DNA from: Lactobacillus sp. PV012 | GTDB taxonomy: Bacteria; Bacillota; Bacilli; Lactobacillales; Lactobacillaceae | NCBI RefSeq assembly: GCF_014522325.1 | Contig: NZ_CP041983.1 | Span: 558,001-622,000 of the forward strand | Direction: 5' to 3' | DNA: 64,000 nucleotides | Shown: one piece after another, positions 62,949 to 64,000 of the stretch | Layout: every line of letters starts with the position of its first letter | Position numbering within the stretch: the first letter of the stretch is position 1 | The notes under the pieces: model-generated | What the model saw: the letters and a program-made list of their open reading frames with translations, nothing else | The model's database searches: none | Told to the model about the DNA's origin: nothing | Made by a program: the position numbers and the translations under genes

Positions 62949-64000
62949 ATGGATAAAGGCTATCTGCTTGGAGGACGCTATAAAATAATTGCAATTTTAG
63001 GCGAAGGTGGAATGGCTAATGTTTATCTAGCAGAAGACATCATTTTAAAGCAAAAAGTTGCTGTCAAAATATTACGTCAAGACTTAAAAAATGATCTGCA
63101 AACAATTCAACGTTTTCAAAGAGAAGCAATGTCAACTAGTGAATTGTCGCATCCACATATTGTATCTATTTTAGATGTAGGTAGTGAGAATGATGAACAC
63201 TACCTGGTGATGGAATATGTGAACGGGGTAGATTTAAAGGAATACATTAAAGAACATAAGCCTTTACCCCTAAAAGAAGTGATTTCAATTATGGATCAGA
63301 TTCTAGATGCAATGGCATTGGCTCATGATCATAATGTAATTCATCGAGATTTAAAGCCGCAAAATATATTAATGGACAAAAATGGCAATATTAAAATTGT
63401 GGACTTTGGAATTGCAGTGGCGTTGAATCAAAGTACAATGACCCAAACTAATACTGCAATGGGATCGGTACATTATATGTCTCCTGAACAGGCTAGGGGA
63501 GTTTTGGCTACTAAACAATCTGATATTTATTCATTAGGAATAATTTTATATGAATTATTGATGGGGAAAGTACCATTTACTGGAGAAAATGCAGTTGCAA
63601 TTGCTTTAAAGCATTTTCAAGAAAATACTCCCTCTTTAAGAAAACAAAATCCTCAGATTCCCCAGCCTTTAGAAAACGTAGTTTTAAAAGCAACCGCTAA
63701 AGATCCTAAAGATCGTTATAAGTCGGTTTATGAAATGAAAACAGACCTGGATAGCTGTTTAGATCCTGAACGTGCTGGTGAAGAAGTTTTTATAGATAGT
63801 CATCGAGCTAATGAAGAAAAGACAATTGTTATTCCAACTCTTTCAGGTTCTGTTCATAATGGAAAAAAGGAAACAAAAGAGGTTATTGAAGAGGAAAATA
63901 AAAAACAAAAAAATGGTTTTTGGAAAAATGTAGTCTCTCATAAAGTTTGGTGGATTACAGCCATAGTTGCAATGATAGCGATTTTAGCGACGATGTTGCT
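62949..64000 (+). CDS. prkC: Membrane Ser/Thr protein kinase (PrkC/PknB type), cut by window end
   Basis: The frame is open from ATG 62949 to the last base, so only the first 350 codons are present. The kinase domain has GEGGMANVYLAED, Lys40 in VAVKIL, HRDLKPQN, DFGIA and SPEQARG. A juxtamembrane acidic/basic stretch (about 285-325) leads to a transmembrane helix at about 331-350. The extracellular PASTA repeats expected of PrkC lie beyond the window. A GTG at 62946 is a possible alternative start. Strong G-rich ribosome binding site at 62931-62939. Confidence 0.93.
   Translation, partial: MDKGYLLGGRYKIIAILGEGGMANVYLAEDIILKQKVAVKILRQDLKNDLQTIQRFQREAMSTSELSHPHIVSILDVGSENDEHYLVMEYVNGVDLKEYIKEHKPLPLKEVISIMDQILDAMALAHDHNVIHRDLKPQNILMDKNGNIKIVDFGIAVALNQSTMTQTNTAMGSVHYMSPEQARGVLATKQSDIYSLGIILYELLMGKVPFTGENAVAIALKHFQENTPSLRKQNPQIPQPLENVVLKATAKDPKDRYKSVYEMKTDLDSCLDPERAGEEVFIDSHRANEEKTIVIPTLSGSVHNGKKETKEVIEEENKKQKNGFWKNVVSHKVWWITAIVAMIAILATML

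Noticed and set aside
1..64000. CRISPR array, prophage, or a complete novel defence island
   Set aside because: No regularly spaced repeats, phage structural genes or clustered nuclease/helicase systems were seen; the accessory DNA is limited to an IS, two toxin-antitoxin-type modules and the split unrecognised gene.

Overview
The window is AT-rich, densely coding Firmicutes DNA and reads as a chromosome segment of a Lactobacillus sensu stricto species (the acidophilus/helveticus/gasseri neighbourhood). The evidence is a PepX/PepN peptidase set, a secreted protein ending in SLAP-type (lactobacillal S-layer) repeats, a DUF3042 microprotein, a complete acetylase-branch lysine operon under an L-box riboswitch, and strong AGGAGG ribosome binding sites. 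I cannot fix the species from sequence alone.

Layout. 1-4.4 kb is the 3' end of a fatty acid synthesis operon (accC, accD, accA, fabI) closed by a biotin protein ligase. 4.5-8.9 kb holds a small DUF3042 gene, miaA, glnA and a YjeM-type amino acid transporter. 9-12.3 kb encodes two exported proteins, a GH3 glycosidase and a SLAP-repeat surface protein. 12.4-16.1 kb has a HAD phosphatase, a two-gene quaternary-amine/ergothioneine-type ABC importer with fused permease and binding protein, and an OsmC-like protein. 16.2-18.8 kb is a relPRS-like operon: small alarmone synthetase, response regulator and histidine kinase.

18.8-23.8 kb is the most accessory part. It has an IS3/IS150-type insertion sequence whose leucine zipper is out of frame, an HxlR regulator divergent from an MDR oxidoreductase, and a large unrecognised gene interrupted by a frameshift. 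23.9-31.3 kb carries pepX, divergent pepN, a C45/phospholipase-B-like hydrolase and a nitroreductase, followed by a TetR regulator preceded by a palindromic operator and a G9 tract. 32.3-42.3 kb is lysine biosynthesis: lysC-dapF on the minus strand, and on the plus strand a lysine riboswitch followed by lysA-dapH-deacetylase-dapA-dapB-aminotransferase-asd.

42.3-45.9 kb is a toxin-antitoxin patch around a tRNA-Arg(UCU): a frameshifted hicA, hicB, a tautomerase, an HTH/VbhA-like antitoxin with a Fic toxin, and a divergent alpha-hydroxy-acid oxidase family protein. 46-64 kb is core: a DUF2325 protein, YitT, rplU (with leader)-rpmA, efp, the Asp23 protein, nusB, folD-xseA-xseB-ispA-tlyA-recN, gmk-rpoZ, priA-fmt-rsmB-stp and the start of a PASTA-type Ser/Thr kinase gene cut by the window end.

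The points I would look at first are the frameshifted 640-codon gene, the class I Fic/VbhA-like pair, L27 with an atypical N-terminal extension and no prp protease gene beside it, the broken but promoter-equipped hicA, and the IS copy with its RBS-sequestering hairpin. I did not find CRISPR arrays, prophage modules or a clearly complete new defence system.
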